Assembly: GCF_014138285.1 (NCBI RefSeq)
Contig: NZ_JACGXN010000002.1
Location: 248,001-312,000 of the forward strand
Source of the DNA: Phyllobacterium myrsinacearum
GTDB lineage: Bacteria > Pseudomonadota > Alphaproteobacteria > Rhizobiales > Rhizobiaceae
Direction: 5' to 3'
DNA length: 64,000 nucleotides
Positions 25,952 through 35,165 of this stretch are shown here, one piece after another; the stretch's first letter is position 1, and each line of letters opens with the position of its first letter. Position numbers and translations under genes: made by a program. Below the pieces are notes generated by a model that was not told the origin of the DNA, made no database searches, and was given only the letters and a program-made list of their open reading frames with translations.

Positions 25952-27136
25952 ATGCAGAACAACACCGTCGTTATCACTGGTATCGGACTGATCTCATCCC
26001 TGGGTGAAGGCGCCGACGCCCATTGGCAAGCCCTGAACAGTCAAGCCGATCCCCGCATCGATAGCGAGACGTTCAAACCCTACACGGTTCACCCGCTCGG
26101 TGAAGTCGACTGGAACAACCAGATCCCGAAACGCGGCGATCAGCGGCAGATGGAAACCTGGCAGCGCCTGGGAACCTACGCTGCCGGTCTCGCGCTGCAG
26201 GATGCCGGTATCAAGGACGATGAAGCGCTCTGTTCGACCATGGACATGGTCGTTGCCGCCGGTGGCGGTGAACGCGATGTGACCGTCGACACGCAGATTC
26301 TCGCTGAAGCGCGCGTGCGCAATGATCTCGGCACCATGCTCAACGAAAAGCTGACGACCGAACTGCGTCCGACGCTGTTTCTGGCGCAGCTGTCCAACCT
26401 GCTCGCCGGCAATATTTCAATCGTCCACAAAGTGACCGGCTCGTCGCGTACATTCATGGGCGAAGAAGGCGCTGGCATTTCCGCTCTTGATACAGCAACC
26501 GCCCGTATTCGCTCCGGTCAGAGCACGCATGCGCTCGTCGGCGGCTCGTACAATTCCGAACACCCCGACATGCTGCTCGGCTACGAGCTCAACGGCATGC
26601 TGAAATCCGATGGCTGGGCGCCACTCTGGCAGCGCGAAGGCACGGCTGGCGGCGGCGTTATCACGGGTTCCGGCGGCGCATTCCTCGTTCTGGAAAGCGC
26701 TGACCATGCGGCCAAGCGCGGCGCCCGCGTCTATGCGGCAATCGACGGCATCTACAGCGCCCAGATCCGCCGCAAGCGCGAGGACCTGAAGGAAACCATT
26801 GCCAAGCTGGTAGGTGCGGCAACCGCCGACAGGGCTGCTGGTCTCATTGTATCCGGCGCAACCGGTGCGCACGGCATCACGGCAACGGAAAAAGCAGCGC
26901 TTGATGTGTTTGCCTCTGCCGCTGTTCGCGGTGTTGCAGGCAGGGTCGGCCATCTGCGCGAAGCACAGTTCCCGCTGGCTGTAGGGCTGGCTGCACTCAG
27001 CCTGTTTCATGGAGCGGCGTTCCCGCCCATCGATGCAACAAATGAAAAGGTCGCTTCCGGCGGTCTCGATACGGCACTGGCGACCTCGATCGGCGCAACC
27101 CGGGGCGAAGGCGTCGCTCGCCTCGTCAAAGTTTAA
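25952..27136 (+). CDS. Ketosynthase-like protein FabF2XL, active-site Cys replaced
   Basis: A 394-residue protein with the thiolase fold of beta-ketoacyl-ACP synthase II, beginning VVITGIGLISSLGEG. The nucleophile region normally reads TACA-x-G; here it is FMGEEGAGISALDTA, placing Glu at about residue 172 where Cys is expected. His residues in GAHGITATEKA and GRVGHLREAQ remain near the two usual His positions. In position it corresponds to fabF2XL of rhizobial acpXL clusters. Loss of Cys suggests a non-condensing partner of the next ketosynthase, similar to the chain-length factor of type II polyketide synthases. That role is inference. Confidence 0.82.
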   Translation: MQNNTVVITGIGLISSLGEGADAHWQALNSQADPRIDSETFKPYTVHPLGEVDWNNQIPKRGDQRQMETWQRLGTYAAGLALQDAGIKDDEALCSTMDMVVAAGGGERDVTVDTQILAEARVRNDLGTMLNEKLTTELRPTLFLAQLSNLLAGNISIVHKVTGSSRTFMGEEGAGISALDTATARIRSGQSTHALVGGSYNSEHPDMLLGYELNGMLKSDGWAPLWQREGTAGGGVITGSGGAFLVLESADHAAKRGARVYAAIDGIYSAQIRRKREDLKETIAKLVGAATADRAAGLIVSGATGAHGITATEKAALDVFASAAVRGVAGRVGHLREAQFPLAVGLAALSLFHGAAFPPIDATNEKVASGGLDTALATSIGATRGEGVARLVKV

Positions 27137-27147
27137 GGGACTGGCAC

Positions 27148-28425
27148 ATGTCGAAATACACTGACCATCTTGGCCGCCCGCTCGTTGCCGTCACCGGCCT
27201 TGGCGTTGTTTCCTCGCTCGGACAGGGCAAAAAGGACAACTGGGCCGCACTGACATCAGGTACCTCGGGCATCCACACGATCACCCGCTTTGCCCTCGAC
27301 AATCTGCGCACGCAGATTGCCGGTACGGTTGATTTTCTCAAAGAGAGCCATGAAGGCGCGTCAGCCCTGTCGGAAAAACTGGCATCGCTTGCCGCCGAGG
27401 AAGCCATTGCGCAGGCCGGTTTCGACACGGAAAATTTCGGCGGGCCGCTGTTCCTTGCCGCACCGCCGGTTGAACTTGAATGGCGTAACCGCTTTGCCCT
27501 TGATGCTCTGGTGAAGAGCGAGGGCGAACCAGGCTATGACCTGCTTCTCGCTGCTTGCCGCCGCGGATCGCAGGAAGCCATGTTCCACACCACCGAATTC
27601 GGCTACATCGCCGAGCGCCTCGCCGATACATTCGGCACGCGCGGTTTGCCGATAACCCTGTCGACTGCCTGTGCATCGGGCGCGACGGCCATTCAGCTGG
27701 GCGTCGAAGCCATCCGGCGCGGCGAAAGCGACCGCGTCCTGTCCATCGGTACAGACGGCTCCGTTTCGGCCGAAGCTCTGGTGCGCTTCTCTCTGCTGTC
27801 GGCCCTTTCCACCCAGAACAATCCTGCCCACAAGGCGGCAAAGCCCTTCTCCAAGGATCGAGACGGCTTCGTCATGGCCGAAGGTTCCGGCGCGCTTGTC
27901 ATGGAATCACTGGAATCGGCCGTCGCACGCGGCGCCAAGATTCTTGGGATCATGCGCGGTTGCGGCGAAAAGGCCGATGATTTCCACCGCACCCGGTCGA
28001 AGCCCGACGGCTCGCCCGCCATCGGCGCGGTTCGTGCCGCACTTGACGATGCAGGCATCAAGGAAGACGCGATTGATTATATCAACGCGCATGGCACCTC
28101 GACACCCGAGAACGACAAGATGGAATATCTTGCACTCTCGACCGTCTTTGGCGAGCGCATTTCCTCGCTGCCAACCTCGTCGAACAAGTCCATGATCGGT
28201 CACACCTTGACCGCCGCCGGTGCCATTGAAGCCGTGTTCTCGATGCTCACCATCGAGACGGGAACGATCCCGCCAACGATCAACTATGACAATCCCGATC
28301 CGGCAATCATTCTCGATGTCGTGCCCAATGTGAAGCGCGAAGCCAGCGTCTCCGCCGTGCTTTCCAGCTCTTTTGGCTTCGGTGGACAAAATACGTGTCT
28401 TGTCATGACGGCAGAACCGCACTAA
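27148..28425 (+). CDS. 3-oxoacyl-ACP synthase FabF1XL (condensing enzyme)
   Basis: A 425-residue KAS II-type enzyme with the full catalytic set: Cys175 in STACASGAT, His in NAHGTSTPEND and Lys/His in NKSMIGHTLTAAG. It extends the AcpXL-bound acyl chain towards C28. It follows the Cys-less ketosynthase by 11 bases, and the two are probably made in equal amounts and may form a heterodimer. The length is slightly above that of the housekeeping FabF. Confidence 0.92.
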   Translation: MSKYTDHLGRPLVAVTGLGVVSSLGQGKKDNWAALTSGTSGIHTITRFALDNLRTQIAGTVDFLKESHEGASALSEKLASLAAEEAIAQAGFDTENFGGPLFLAAPPVELEWRNRFALDALVKSEGEPGYDLLLAACRRGSQEAMFHTTEFGYIAERLADTFGTRGLPITLSTACASGATAIQLGVEAIRRGESDRVLSIGTDGSVSAEALVRFSLLSALSTQNNPAHKAAKPFSKDRDGFVMAEGSGALVMESLESAVARGAKILGIMRGCGEKADDFHRTRSKPDGSPAIGAVRAALDDAGIKEDAIDYINAHGTSTPENDKMEYLALSTVFGERISSLPTSSNKSMIGHTLTAAGAIEAVFSMLTIETGTIPPTINYDNPDPAIILDVVPNVKREASVSAVLSSSFGFGGQNTCLVMTAEPH

Positions 28426-28453
28426 TCCCTCTCCGAAAAGGAAAACGGATAAT

Positions 28454-29482
28454 ATGCGCGCATTACAGCTGATTGAAGACCGCAAGCTCGAGATTGTCGA
28501 TATTGCTCCCCCGCCTCCTCCCGGCCCCGCTGAAGTAACGGTCAACATCAAGGCTGTCGCTCTGAACCATATCGACGTCTGGGGATGGCGCGGCATGGCT
28601 TTCGCCAAGCGCAAGATGCCGCTGACCATCGGGGCCGAAGCATCCGGCGTGGTCGATGCCATCGGTCCGGGCGTTGGCAACCTCCTGCCCGGCCAGCTTG
28701 TATCGATCTATGGCGCACAGACGTGCGGCCTTTGCCGCCCCTGCCGCGAAGGCCGCGACAATCTCTGCGAGCATGTCTCCGGTGTACACGGCTTCCATCT
28801 CGATGGCTTTGCGCAGGAGAAGGTGAATCTCAAGGCCCGCCTGCTCGTACCCGCGCCTCCCGGTGTGGATGAGATCGGGGCGGCTGTTGCCCCTGTCACG
28901 TTCGGCACGGTAGAGCACATGCTGTTCGACAATGCCAAGCTGGAAGCGGGCGAGACCATCCTCGTGCATGCGGGCGGTTCGGGCATCGGTTCGGCGGCAA
29001 TCCAGCTTGCCAAGAAGATGGGTTGCACAGTCATCACCACTGTCGGCTCCGACGAAAAGATCGAAAAGGCCAAGGCGCTTGGTGCGGATCATGTCATCAA
29101 TTACCGCGTCGACCGTTTTGAAGGCGTTGTGCGCAAGCTGACCAAGAAAAAGGGCGTTGATGTCGTCTTCGAGCATGTCGGCGCTGATACATGGGCCGGC
29201 TCCATGCTGTCGCTGCGTCGCGGTGGAAGGCTCGTGACCTGTGGCTCGACCTCGGGTGTCTCGACCAACCTCAACCTGATGATGCTGTTCCAGCAGCAGT
29301 TGAAACTGCTCGGCTCCTTTGGCTGCCGTATGGAAAACATGGCTGATGCCATGCAGAAGATGGCGCGCGGTCTGGTTCGTCCTGTTATCGACACGGAAGT
29401 CGGTTTCGACGATATCGATACGGCATTGAAGCGGATGGAAGGCCGGGACGTTTTCGGCAAGATTATCCTGCGCGTCAATTAA
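28454..29482 (+). CDS. MDR-family zinc-type dehydrogenase/reductase of the acpXL cluster
   Basis: A 342-residue medium-chain dehydrogenase. The catalytic domain has CGLCRPCREGRDNLCEH, whose cysteines could bind structural zinc, followed by the Rossmann motif HAGGSGIGSAAIQLAK near residue 175. In rhizobia this gene (adhXL-like) sits between fabF1XL and lpxXL. It is thought to act in making the very-long-chain fatty acid, perhaps as an enoyl reductase; the exact step is not established by sequence. It lies 28 bases after the ketosynthase and three bases before lpxXL. Confidence 0.87.
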   Translation: MRALQLIEDRKLEIVDIAPPPPPGPAEVTVNIKAVALNHIDVWGWRGMAFAKRKMPLTIGAEASGVVDAIGPGVGNLLPGQLVSIYGAQTCGLCRPCREGRDNLCEHVSGVHGFHLDGFAQEKVNLKARLLVPAPPGVDEIGAAVAPVTFGTVEHMLFDNAKLEAGETILVHAGGSGIGSAAIQLAKKMGCTVITTVGSDEKIEKAKALGADHVINYRVDRFEGVVRKLTKKKGVDVVFEHVGADTWAGSMLSLRRGGRLVTCGSTSGVSTNLNLMMLFQQQLKLLGSFGCRMENMADAMQKMARGLVRPVIDTEVGFDDIDTALKRMEGRDVFGKIILRVN

Positions 29483-29485
29483 GGC

Positions 29486-30418
29486 ATGAACCTCAAATTC
29501 AAACTTGCCCTGTTCCGCTGGAGCCAGAAGTTGAAGGCATTCAACTACTGGCTGTCGGCACATGTGATTTTCGGCATTTTGCGCATCCTGCGATTGCTGC
29601 CAGCGGAAGCGGCCACAAATTTTATTGACTGGTCCGCCCGCAGGATCGGGCCTTTGATGGGCCGTCACCGCGTGGCCATGACCAATCTGCGCAAGGCCTA
29701 TCCGGAAAAATCCGAGGAAGAACTGCAGCTGATCGCCCGCGACATGTGGGGCAGCATGGCCCGCCTCACCGCGGAATATGTCTTTCTCGACGCAATCTTC
29801 GACTATGACCCGAACAGCGACACGCCTGGGCTGATTGAAGTTCAGGGTCGTGAAATCTTTGAGCGCATCCGCGACGAGAGTGACCGCCCGCATATCTTCT
29901 TCACCGCCCACACCGGCAATTTCGAACTGCTGCCGATCTGCGCGGCGACCTTTGATCTCAATGTTACGGCGCTGTTTCGCCCGCCGAACAACCCGTACGT
30001 TGCCAAGAAAATCCTCAGCGCCCGCCGCACCAATATGGGTCACCTCGTGCCATCCAAGGCCGGGGCCGCATGGTCGCTGGCCAGCGTCCTCAACACCAAC
30101 GGCAATGTGGGCATGCTGGTCGACCAGAAATTCCATCGCGGTCTGCCATCCCAGTTCTTTGATCGTCCGTGCAAGACCAATCCGCTTCTGGCCAAGCTGG
30201 CGCGGCAGTATGATTGTGACGTCTATCCGGCAAGATGCGTCCGCCTGCCCGGCGGCCGGTTCCGGCTGGAACTCGAAGAAAAGATGGAACTGCCCCGGGA
30301 TGACACCGGCGCCGTCGACATTGCCCGCACGGTTCAGCTGGTCAATGACAAGGTCGAGGCCTGGGTTCGCGAATATCCCGGCCAATGGATGTGGTTCCAC
30401 AAACGCTGGAACGCCTGA
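29486..30418 (+). CDS. lpxXL: Lipid A very-long-chain acyltransferase
   Basis: A 310-residue inner-membrane acyltransferase of the LpxL/HtrB family. The catalytic HX4E motif is in FTAHTGNFELLP (about residue 148), and GMLVDQKFHRGLPSQFF follows. In acpXL clusters the last gene encodes LpxXL, which moves the C28-type chain from AcpXL to lipid A. Its position and start fit. A stem-loop with no T-tract follows the stop, facing the convergent molybdoenzyme operon. Confidence 0.92.
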   Translation: MNLKFKLALFRWSQKLKAFNYWLSAHVIFGILRILRLLPAEAATNFIDWSARRIGPLMGRHRVAMTNLRKAYPEKSEEELQLIARDMWGSMARLTAEYVFLDAIFDYDPNSDTPGLIEVQGREIFERIRDESDRPHIFFTAHTGNFELLPICAATFDLNVTALFRPPNNPYVAKKILSARRTNMGHLVPSKAGAAWSLASVLNTNGNVGMLVDQKFHRGLPSQFFDRPCKTNPLLAKLARQYDCDVYPARCVRLPGGRFRLELEEKMELPRDDTGAVDIARTVQLVNDKVEAWVREYPGQWMWFHKRWNA

Positions 30419-30419
30419 A

Positions 30420-30439
30420 CGAGCGGCTGATGCCGCTCG
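30420..30439. terminator. Stem-loop between convergent lpxXL and molybdoenzyme anchor gene
   Basis: CGAGCGGC at 30420-30427 pairs perfectly with GCCGCTCG at 30432-30439 across a TGAT loop. There is no T-run on either strand, so it may only stabilise 3' ends. It lies in the 27-base gap between two convergent genes. Confidence 0.5.
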
Positions 30440-30445
30440 CTTCGC

Positions 30446-31351
30446 TCAATAATAGTTCATCACCGCATGCTTGGCTTCCGCGAAGAACAGCCAGCGCTCG
30501 ACGAACAGCCCGACGAGGTGCGTGAGAATTGCGAAGACCATGAGACAGACGCTGAACGCACCGCTGCCAACGGCCATTGCCGTCAGCAGCGCCAGAACCG
30601 GCAGCAAAATGCCGCTGACAAAGGCGATGACCCAAAGCTTTTCAGCGTGTTTTCGGGCAACGCGAAATCCCATTTCCCGCGTGAGATAGTTGTCCAGCGC
30701 ATGCGGCCGCTCCAGCAGCCGCACTGTGCCGATACCGCCCAACCCGGTGGCGCTTTCCGGGGTCGACAATGGAACCAGCGTTCGTGCCCGCTTGCGCCAG
30801 ACCATTTTTGCCACAAGTGCCAGCAACAGAAGCAGCATGGCGAGAACCTGCAGCGGCAATCCGTTCTGCCCGGCAAAACAAGCCGCCAGCAACGTCCCCC
30901 CCGAAAGGGAAAACAGGATGAAGCAGAGCGGTGTCAGCCGTGTATGCCAGGAGTCCACGGTTTTCAGCGAGGCATAGATCATCGAGGTGCAATAGACGGT
31001 GATCAGCGCTCCAAGCACGGTGATCAGGCCAAGCATGCCGTCCTGCCGGTTTATGAAGAGACACAGTGCGGCATTCGACGTCAGCGGAACGAAAGTGGCA
31101 ATCGCCATGACGCCTTCACGCGACAGCCAGCTTGACCGCCATTGACTCAGTGCCCGCCATGCCCGCTGCGGGTTGCCAAGATGCAGGAGCGATGACAGGA
31201 GGCCAATGCTGATCAACGCCAGCGCTGTCACATAAGCGATTTTGGTCGGCAATGCTGATGGATCGAGAAACCCGAGCCCCAGCATGACGGCGAGGCCATA
31301 ACCGAGACCCGACAGTGTGGTGAAAATGATGATCGAATAGGCCGGATGCAT
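30446..31351 (-). CDS. soeC: DmsC-family membrane anchor subunit, SoeC-like
   Basis: A 301-residue integral membrane protein with about eight helices of the DmsC anchor family. It begins HPAYSIIIFTTLSGLGYGLA, very typical of the family. It would hold the catalytic and Fe-S subunits to the inner membrane and exchange electrons with quinone. It is the last gene of a three-gene operon and lies 38 bases after the Fe-S subunit. The symbol rests on resemblance to sulfite dehydrogenase SoeABC, and DMSO-reductase-type function cannot be excluded. Confidence 0.75.
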   Translation of the reverse strand: MHPAYSIIIFTTLSGLGYGLAVMLGLGFLDPSALPTKIAYVTALALISIGLLSSLLHLGNPQRAWRALSQWRSSWLSREGVMAIATFVPLTSNAALCLFINRQDGMLGLITVLGALITVYCTSMIYASLKTVDSWHTRLTPLCFILFSLSGGTLLAACFAGQNGLPLQVLAMLLLLLALVAKMVWRKRARTLVPLSTPESATGLGGIGTVRLLERPHALDNYLTREMGFRVARKHAEKLWVIAFVSGILLPVLALLTAMAVGSGAFSVCLMVFAILTHLVGLFVERWLFFAEAKHAVMNYY

Positions 31352-31389
31352 TCAGTGCATCCTTGGGGTGTACAAACGCAAACTCATGC

Positions 31390-32166
31390 TCAAATCCGGT
31401 CCAGTGTTTTGTCGAGCCACGCAAAGAACCCGCGTGCGCCTTCGGTGTTTTCAGCGAGCGGAATCATCGGCGCGGCGCTGGCCAATGATGTGCGGGCACG
31501 CGGCGGAAGATATTTGTTCGTCGGCCGTGTCTCCTGCTCCGGCATCAAGTCGAAACCACCCCGTTCCGCCACCATGACCGACACCTCAGACGCAGGATCG
31601 CCAAGATCGCCGTAATGGCGGGCGTTGGCCGGGCAGGTGCGCACGCAGGACGGCACCCGGTCTTCCTGCTGCAGGGTCTCGTTGTAGATGCGATCGACGC
31701 ACAGCGTGCACTTCTTCATCACGCCCGCAGCCAGATCCATTTCCCGTGCGCCATAGGCGCAGGACCATGCACAGAGGCCGCAGCCGATGCACTTATCCTC
31801 GTCGACAAGCACGATGCCATCTTCAGCACGCTTGTAGGAGGCACCCGTCGGACAGACCGTGACACAAGGCGCGTCCTCGCAATGCAGGCAGGATTTCGGA
31901 AAATGCACCACCCGCGCATCGCCCGCTTCGCCGATCACCTGTCCGCCGTCCGGCACCACCTCAAAACTATGAATGCGGTTGAGAAAGGTGCCTGAGACAT
32001 CATCGCCATAGGGGTGCTGGTCCGACAGCGCATTGCCATAGGCACCCGTATTCCACTCCTTGCAACTGATGACGCAGGCGTGGCAGCCGACACAGACGTC
32101 GAGGTCTATGACAAGGCCGAGCTTCTTGGCACTGCGGGTTTGCGGCAGGCTGGTCATTTGGCCCAC
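31390..32166 (-). CDS. soeB: Four-cluster ferredoxin subunit of molybdoenzyme, SoeB-like
   Basis: A 258-residue electron-transfer subunit. Cys groups appear in order: CVGCHACVISC, CLHCEDAPCVTVCP, CIGCGLCAWSC and CTLC...CVRTCP. This arrangement binds four Fe-S clusters, as in DmsB, NrfC and SoeB. It passes electrons between the molybdenum subunit and the membrane anchor. No export signal is present. Its start overlaps the molybdoprotein gene by 13 bases. Confidence 0.85.
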   Translation of the reverse strand: MGQMTSLPQTRSAKKLGLVIDLDVCVGCHACVISCKEWNTGAYGNALSDQHPYGDDVSGTFLNRIHSFEVVPDGGQVIGEAGDARVVHFPKSCLHCEDAPCVTVCPTGASYKRAEDGIVLVDEDKCIGCGLCAWSCAYGAREMDLAAGVMKKCTLCVDRIYNETLQQEDRVPSCVRTCPANARHYGDLGDPASEVSVMVAERGGFDLMPEQETRPTNKYLPPRARTSLASAAPMIPLAENTEGARGFFAWLDKTLDRI

Positions 32167-35003
32167 TCCTGTCCGTAGCGCAATTGATCCGCCGGCTCTG
32201 GCTGGCTGCCAGGTCGGTGCAGCGTGCTGAAATGCGGCTCGCTCAGCGCTTCGCCGGCCTCCGCCTTCTCGATCTGCACGCGCAAATCGTACCAGGCCGC
32301 TTGCCCGGTAATCGGATCAGAATTCGACCAGCGCATGCCGTCGGCTTTCGGCGGCAGCAATTCATGGATGAGATGATTGAGCAGGAAACCCTTGGTGGCC
32401 TCCGGCGCGTTCTTGTCGAGCGCCCAGGCGCCGCTGCGCTTGCCGATGGCATTCCAGGTCCACATGGTCCTGCCGTTCACCGCATCGGTGCGCGCGATCT
32501 CGCATTTGATACGGCCGTGATGCGACGTCACCCACACCCAGTCACCATCCTTCAGGTCAAGCTCATCACAAATACCGCCCGGCACATAGAGCGGGTTCTT
32601 GGTGTGGATCTGCCGCAGCCACGCATTCTGCGATCCCCAGGAGTGATACATCGCCATGGGGCGTTGCGTGATCGCATGGTAGGGAAAAGCCTTTGTATCG
32701 ACGCCCTGTTCCTCGAAGGGCCGGTACCACAGCGGCAGCGGATCGAAGCATTCCAGCAGCCTCTGCCGGTATTGTTCCGGCGCGACCGGCTTGCGGGTGC
32801 CCAGCGCCGAAAGGCGGAATTTTTGCAAAGTCTCCACATAGAGCTGGATCGTCACCGGCTGCGGCGTATCGAAGAAGCCGGTATCGATGGCGAACTGCTG
32901 GTAGGCGGCATTGTGATGCTTGAAATAGAGCGCCTCTTCCGGGATATGCTTCATCCAGAACGCGCCGTTATCGATATAGTTTTTCAGCTGATCCGGGTTC
33001 GGTGTTCCGCGCCCCTCGCCCGCACCATCAGCATCGCGCCAGCCCGACAGCGGACCGATGCCCGGCTTGCGCTGGTGATTGACGATGTAGTCCGCATAAT
33101 CCTTGTAGAGCGCCCCGCCCTGTTCATTGACGAAACCCGGCAGCTTGAGCCGCGCACCAAGATCGATCAGAACCGACTGGAAACCGCGCACATTGCGGTC
33201 AGGCTCCAGCACCGGCCAGCGAATGGCATCGCAGGCGGCTTCCGGCTCGGAAATGGGCCGGTCGAGCAGCGAGATGCAATCATGCCGCTCAAGATAGGTC
33301 GTATCGGGCAGCACAAGATCGGCATAGGCGACCATCTCCGAGGAATAGGCGTCGGAATAGATGATCTTTGGAATTTTGTACTCGCCGGTCGCCTCGTCGC
33401 GCGCTTCCAGCATTTTGATGGTGCCGCGCGTATTCATCGACGAATTCCACGCCATGTTCGCCATGTAGAGGAACAGCACATCCACCGGATAGGGGTCGCC
33501 CGCATGGGCATTGGCGATCACCATATGCATCATGCCATGAGCGGACAGCGGCGCTTCCCACGAAAAGGCCTTGTCGATGCGCTGCGGCTTGCCATCCGCA
33601 TCGACAAGCAGATCTTCCGGCCCGAGGGGATAGCCGAGATGCGGCCCGGCGAGCGGCTTGCCCGGCGTCACATGCTCGGCCCGGCCATGCGGACGCGGAT
33701 GAGCCGTGGCCGGTTTCGGATAGGGTGGCTTGTAGCGATAGCCGCCGGGGCAATCGATGGAGCCGATTATGGTCTGCAGCACGTGCAGTGCCCGCGCCGA
33801 CTGAAAGCCGTTGGAGTGGGCCGAGATGCCGCGCATGGCATGGAAGGTGACAGGGCGGCCGATCATCACGTCGTGCTGCTCGCCCTTCATGTCGGTCCAT
33901 GGCTGTTTGAGGATAATCTCCTCTTCAAACGCCACCCGTGCGATTTCCGCAGCCAGACCTTTGATGGTCGCTGCCGATACACCGGTTTCAGCAGAGACGG
34001 CATCGGGCGCATATTGCGGGTCGAGATATTTTTCCGCCATCAGCCGCAGGACACTTCGCACCTTGCGGCCGGCATCCGTGGTGAAATCGGCGTTCAGATC
34101 GGCGACGTGACCCGGCTCGTCAAAACGCACCAGCGCACCGGTTTTGCGATCGCGCACCAGCGCCTTGCCGAGATCGTCCCGCAGGAACAGGCCGTGATCC
34201 TCCTTGCCCTCGTCGTCGATCACCAGCCACGGCGCATTGGTGTAGCGCTGGAGATAATCGAGATCGATCTGGCCGTTGCGGAACAGTTCATGGATGATCG
34301 CAAGGATCAGCAGCCCATCGGTACCGGGCCTGATTCCGATCCAGTTGTCTGCCACCGCTGAATAGCCCGTGCGCACAGGATTGACCGAGACGAACCGCGC
34401 GCCGTTCTGCTTCAGCTTGGAAATGCCCATCTTGATCGGGTTGGAATCATGATCCTCGGCCACACCGAACAGCACGAACAGTTTGGTCTTGTCCCAGTCC
34501 GGCGCGCCGAATTCCCAGAAGGCACCACCGATCGTATAGATACCCGCCGCCGCCATGTTGACCGAACAGAAACCGCCATGAGCGGCGTAATTGGGCGTGC
34601 CGAAATTCTGCGCCCAGAAACTGGTCAGGGCCTGCGACTGGTCGCGGCCGGTGAAGAACGCCAGTTTCTGCGGCGCGGTCTCGCGCACCGGCTGCAGCCA
34701 GTCGACGGCAAGCGACAGCGCCTCTTTCCAGCTGATTTCCTTGAACTCGCCCGATCCGCGCGGCCCGGTCCGCAACAACGGCGCACGCAACCGCGCCGGC
34801 GAATAATGCTGCATGATTCCGGCCGAACCTTTGGCGCACAGCACACCCTTGTTGATCGGGTGATCGCGATTGCCTTCGATGTAGCGGACCTTGCCGTCCT
34901 TCAGATGCACGTTGATACCGCAGCGGCAGGCACACATGTAGCAGGTGGTCTTGGCGATTGTGTCACCAACCGGCTCCGACAGGGCGATGTACGGTTCGGT
35001 CAT
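32154..35003 (-). CDS. soeA: Molybdopterin oxidoreductase, SoeA-like sulfite dehydrogenase catalytic subunit
   Basis: A 949-residue member of the DMSO reductase family. Cys21, 24, 28 and 56 (CYMCACRC, then GVLCAKG) bind an N-terminal 4Fe-4S cluster; the bis-MGD domains and a C-terminal molydopterin dinucleotide-binding domain follow. There is no twin-arginine signal, so the enzyme should face the cytoplasm. This is a feature of SoeA and separates it from exported DmsA and periplasmic nitrate reductase. SoeABC oxidises sulfite to sulfate and feeds the quinone pool. I chose 35003 because it has GAGG upstream and begins a normal N-terminus. The substrate is inference. Confidence 0.78.
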   Translation of the reverse strand: MTEPYIALSEPVGDTIAKTTCYMCACRCGINVHLKDGKVRYIEGNRDHPINKGVLCAKGSAGIMQHYSPARLRAPLLRTGPRGSGEFKEISWKEALSLAVDWLQPVRETAPQKLAFFTGRDQSQALTSFWAQNFGTPNYAAHGGFCSVNMAAAGIYTIGGAFWEFGAPDWDKTKLFVLFGVAEDHDSNPIKMGISKLKQNGARFVSVNPVRTGYSAVADNWIGIRPGTDGLLILAIIHELFRNGQIDLDYLQRYTNAPWLVIDDEGKEDHGLFLRDDLGKALVRDRKTGALVRFDEPGHVADLNADFTTDAGRKVRSVLRLMAEKYLDPQYAPDAVSAETGVSAATIKGLAAEIARVAFEEEIILKQPWTDMKGEQHDVMIGRPVTFHAMRGISAHSNGFQSARALHVLQTIIGSIDCPGGYRYKPPYPKPATAHPRPHGRAEHVTPGKPLAGPHLGYPLGPEDLLVDADGKPQRIDKAFSWEAPLSAHGMMHMVIANAHAGDPYPVDVLFLYMANMAWNSSMNTRGTIKMLEARDEATGEYKIPKIIYSDAYSSEMVAYADLVLPDTTYLERHDCISLLDRPISEPEAACDAIRWPVLEPDRNVRGFQSVLIDLGARLKLPGFVNEQGGALYKDYADYIVNHQRKPGIGPLSGWRDADGAGEGRGTPNPDQLKNYIDNGAFWMKHIPEEALYFKHHNAAYQQFAIDTGFFDTPQPVTIQLYVETLQKFRLSALGTRKPVAPEQYRQRLLECFDPLPLWYRPFEEQGVDTKAFPYHAITQRPMAMYHSWGSQNAWLRQIHTKNPLYVPGGICDELDLKDGDWVWVTSHHGRIKCEIARTDAVNGRTMWTWNAIGKRSGAWALDKNAPEATKGFLLNHLIHELLPPKADGMRWSNSDPITGQAAWYDLRVQIEKAEAGEALSEPHFSTLHRPGSQPEPADQLRYGQEWAK

Positions 35004-35165
35004 GGGGTGATTGCCTCGCTGGTCACGTCGCAGAATCCCTGTTTTATAAGAACAATTCCAATCTACCAAACACTCTAACGACATCTCACCAGGAAAACGG
35101 CATCATATAATTTGCCAAGAAGTTGCCTCTTGCCAAATCGTCGCCAAGGCTGATTTGATATACCA

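Noticed and set aside
28463-30400. 645-codon open frame on the minus strand over the dehydrogenase and lpxXL
   Set aside because: It is antisense to two conserved genes, and its composition (many His, Gln, Arg) is typical of a shadow frame.
32184-34361. 725-codon open frame on the plus strand over the molybdoenzyme gene
   Set aside because: It is a shadow of the catalytic subunit gene, with no recognisable domain or ribosome binding site.
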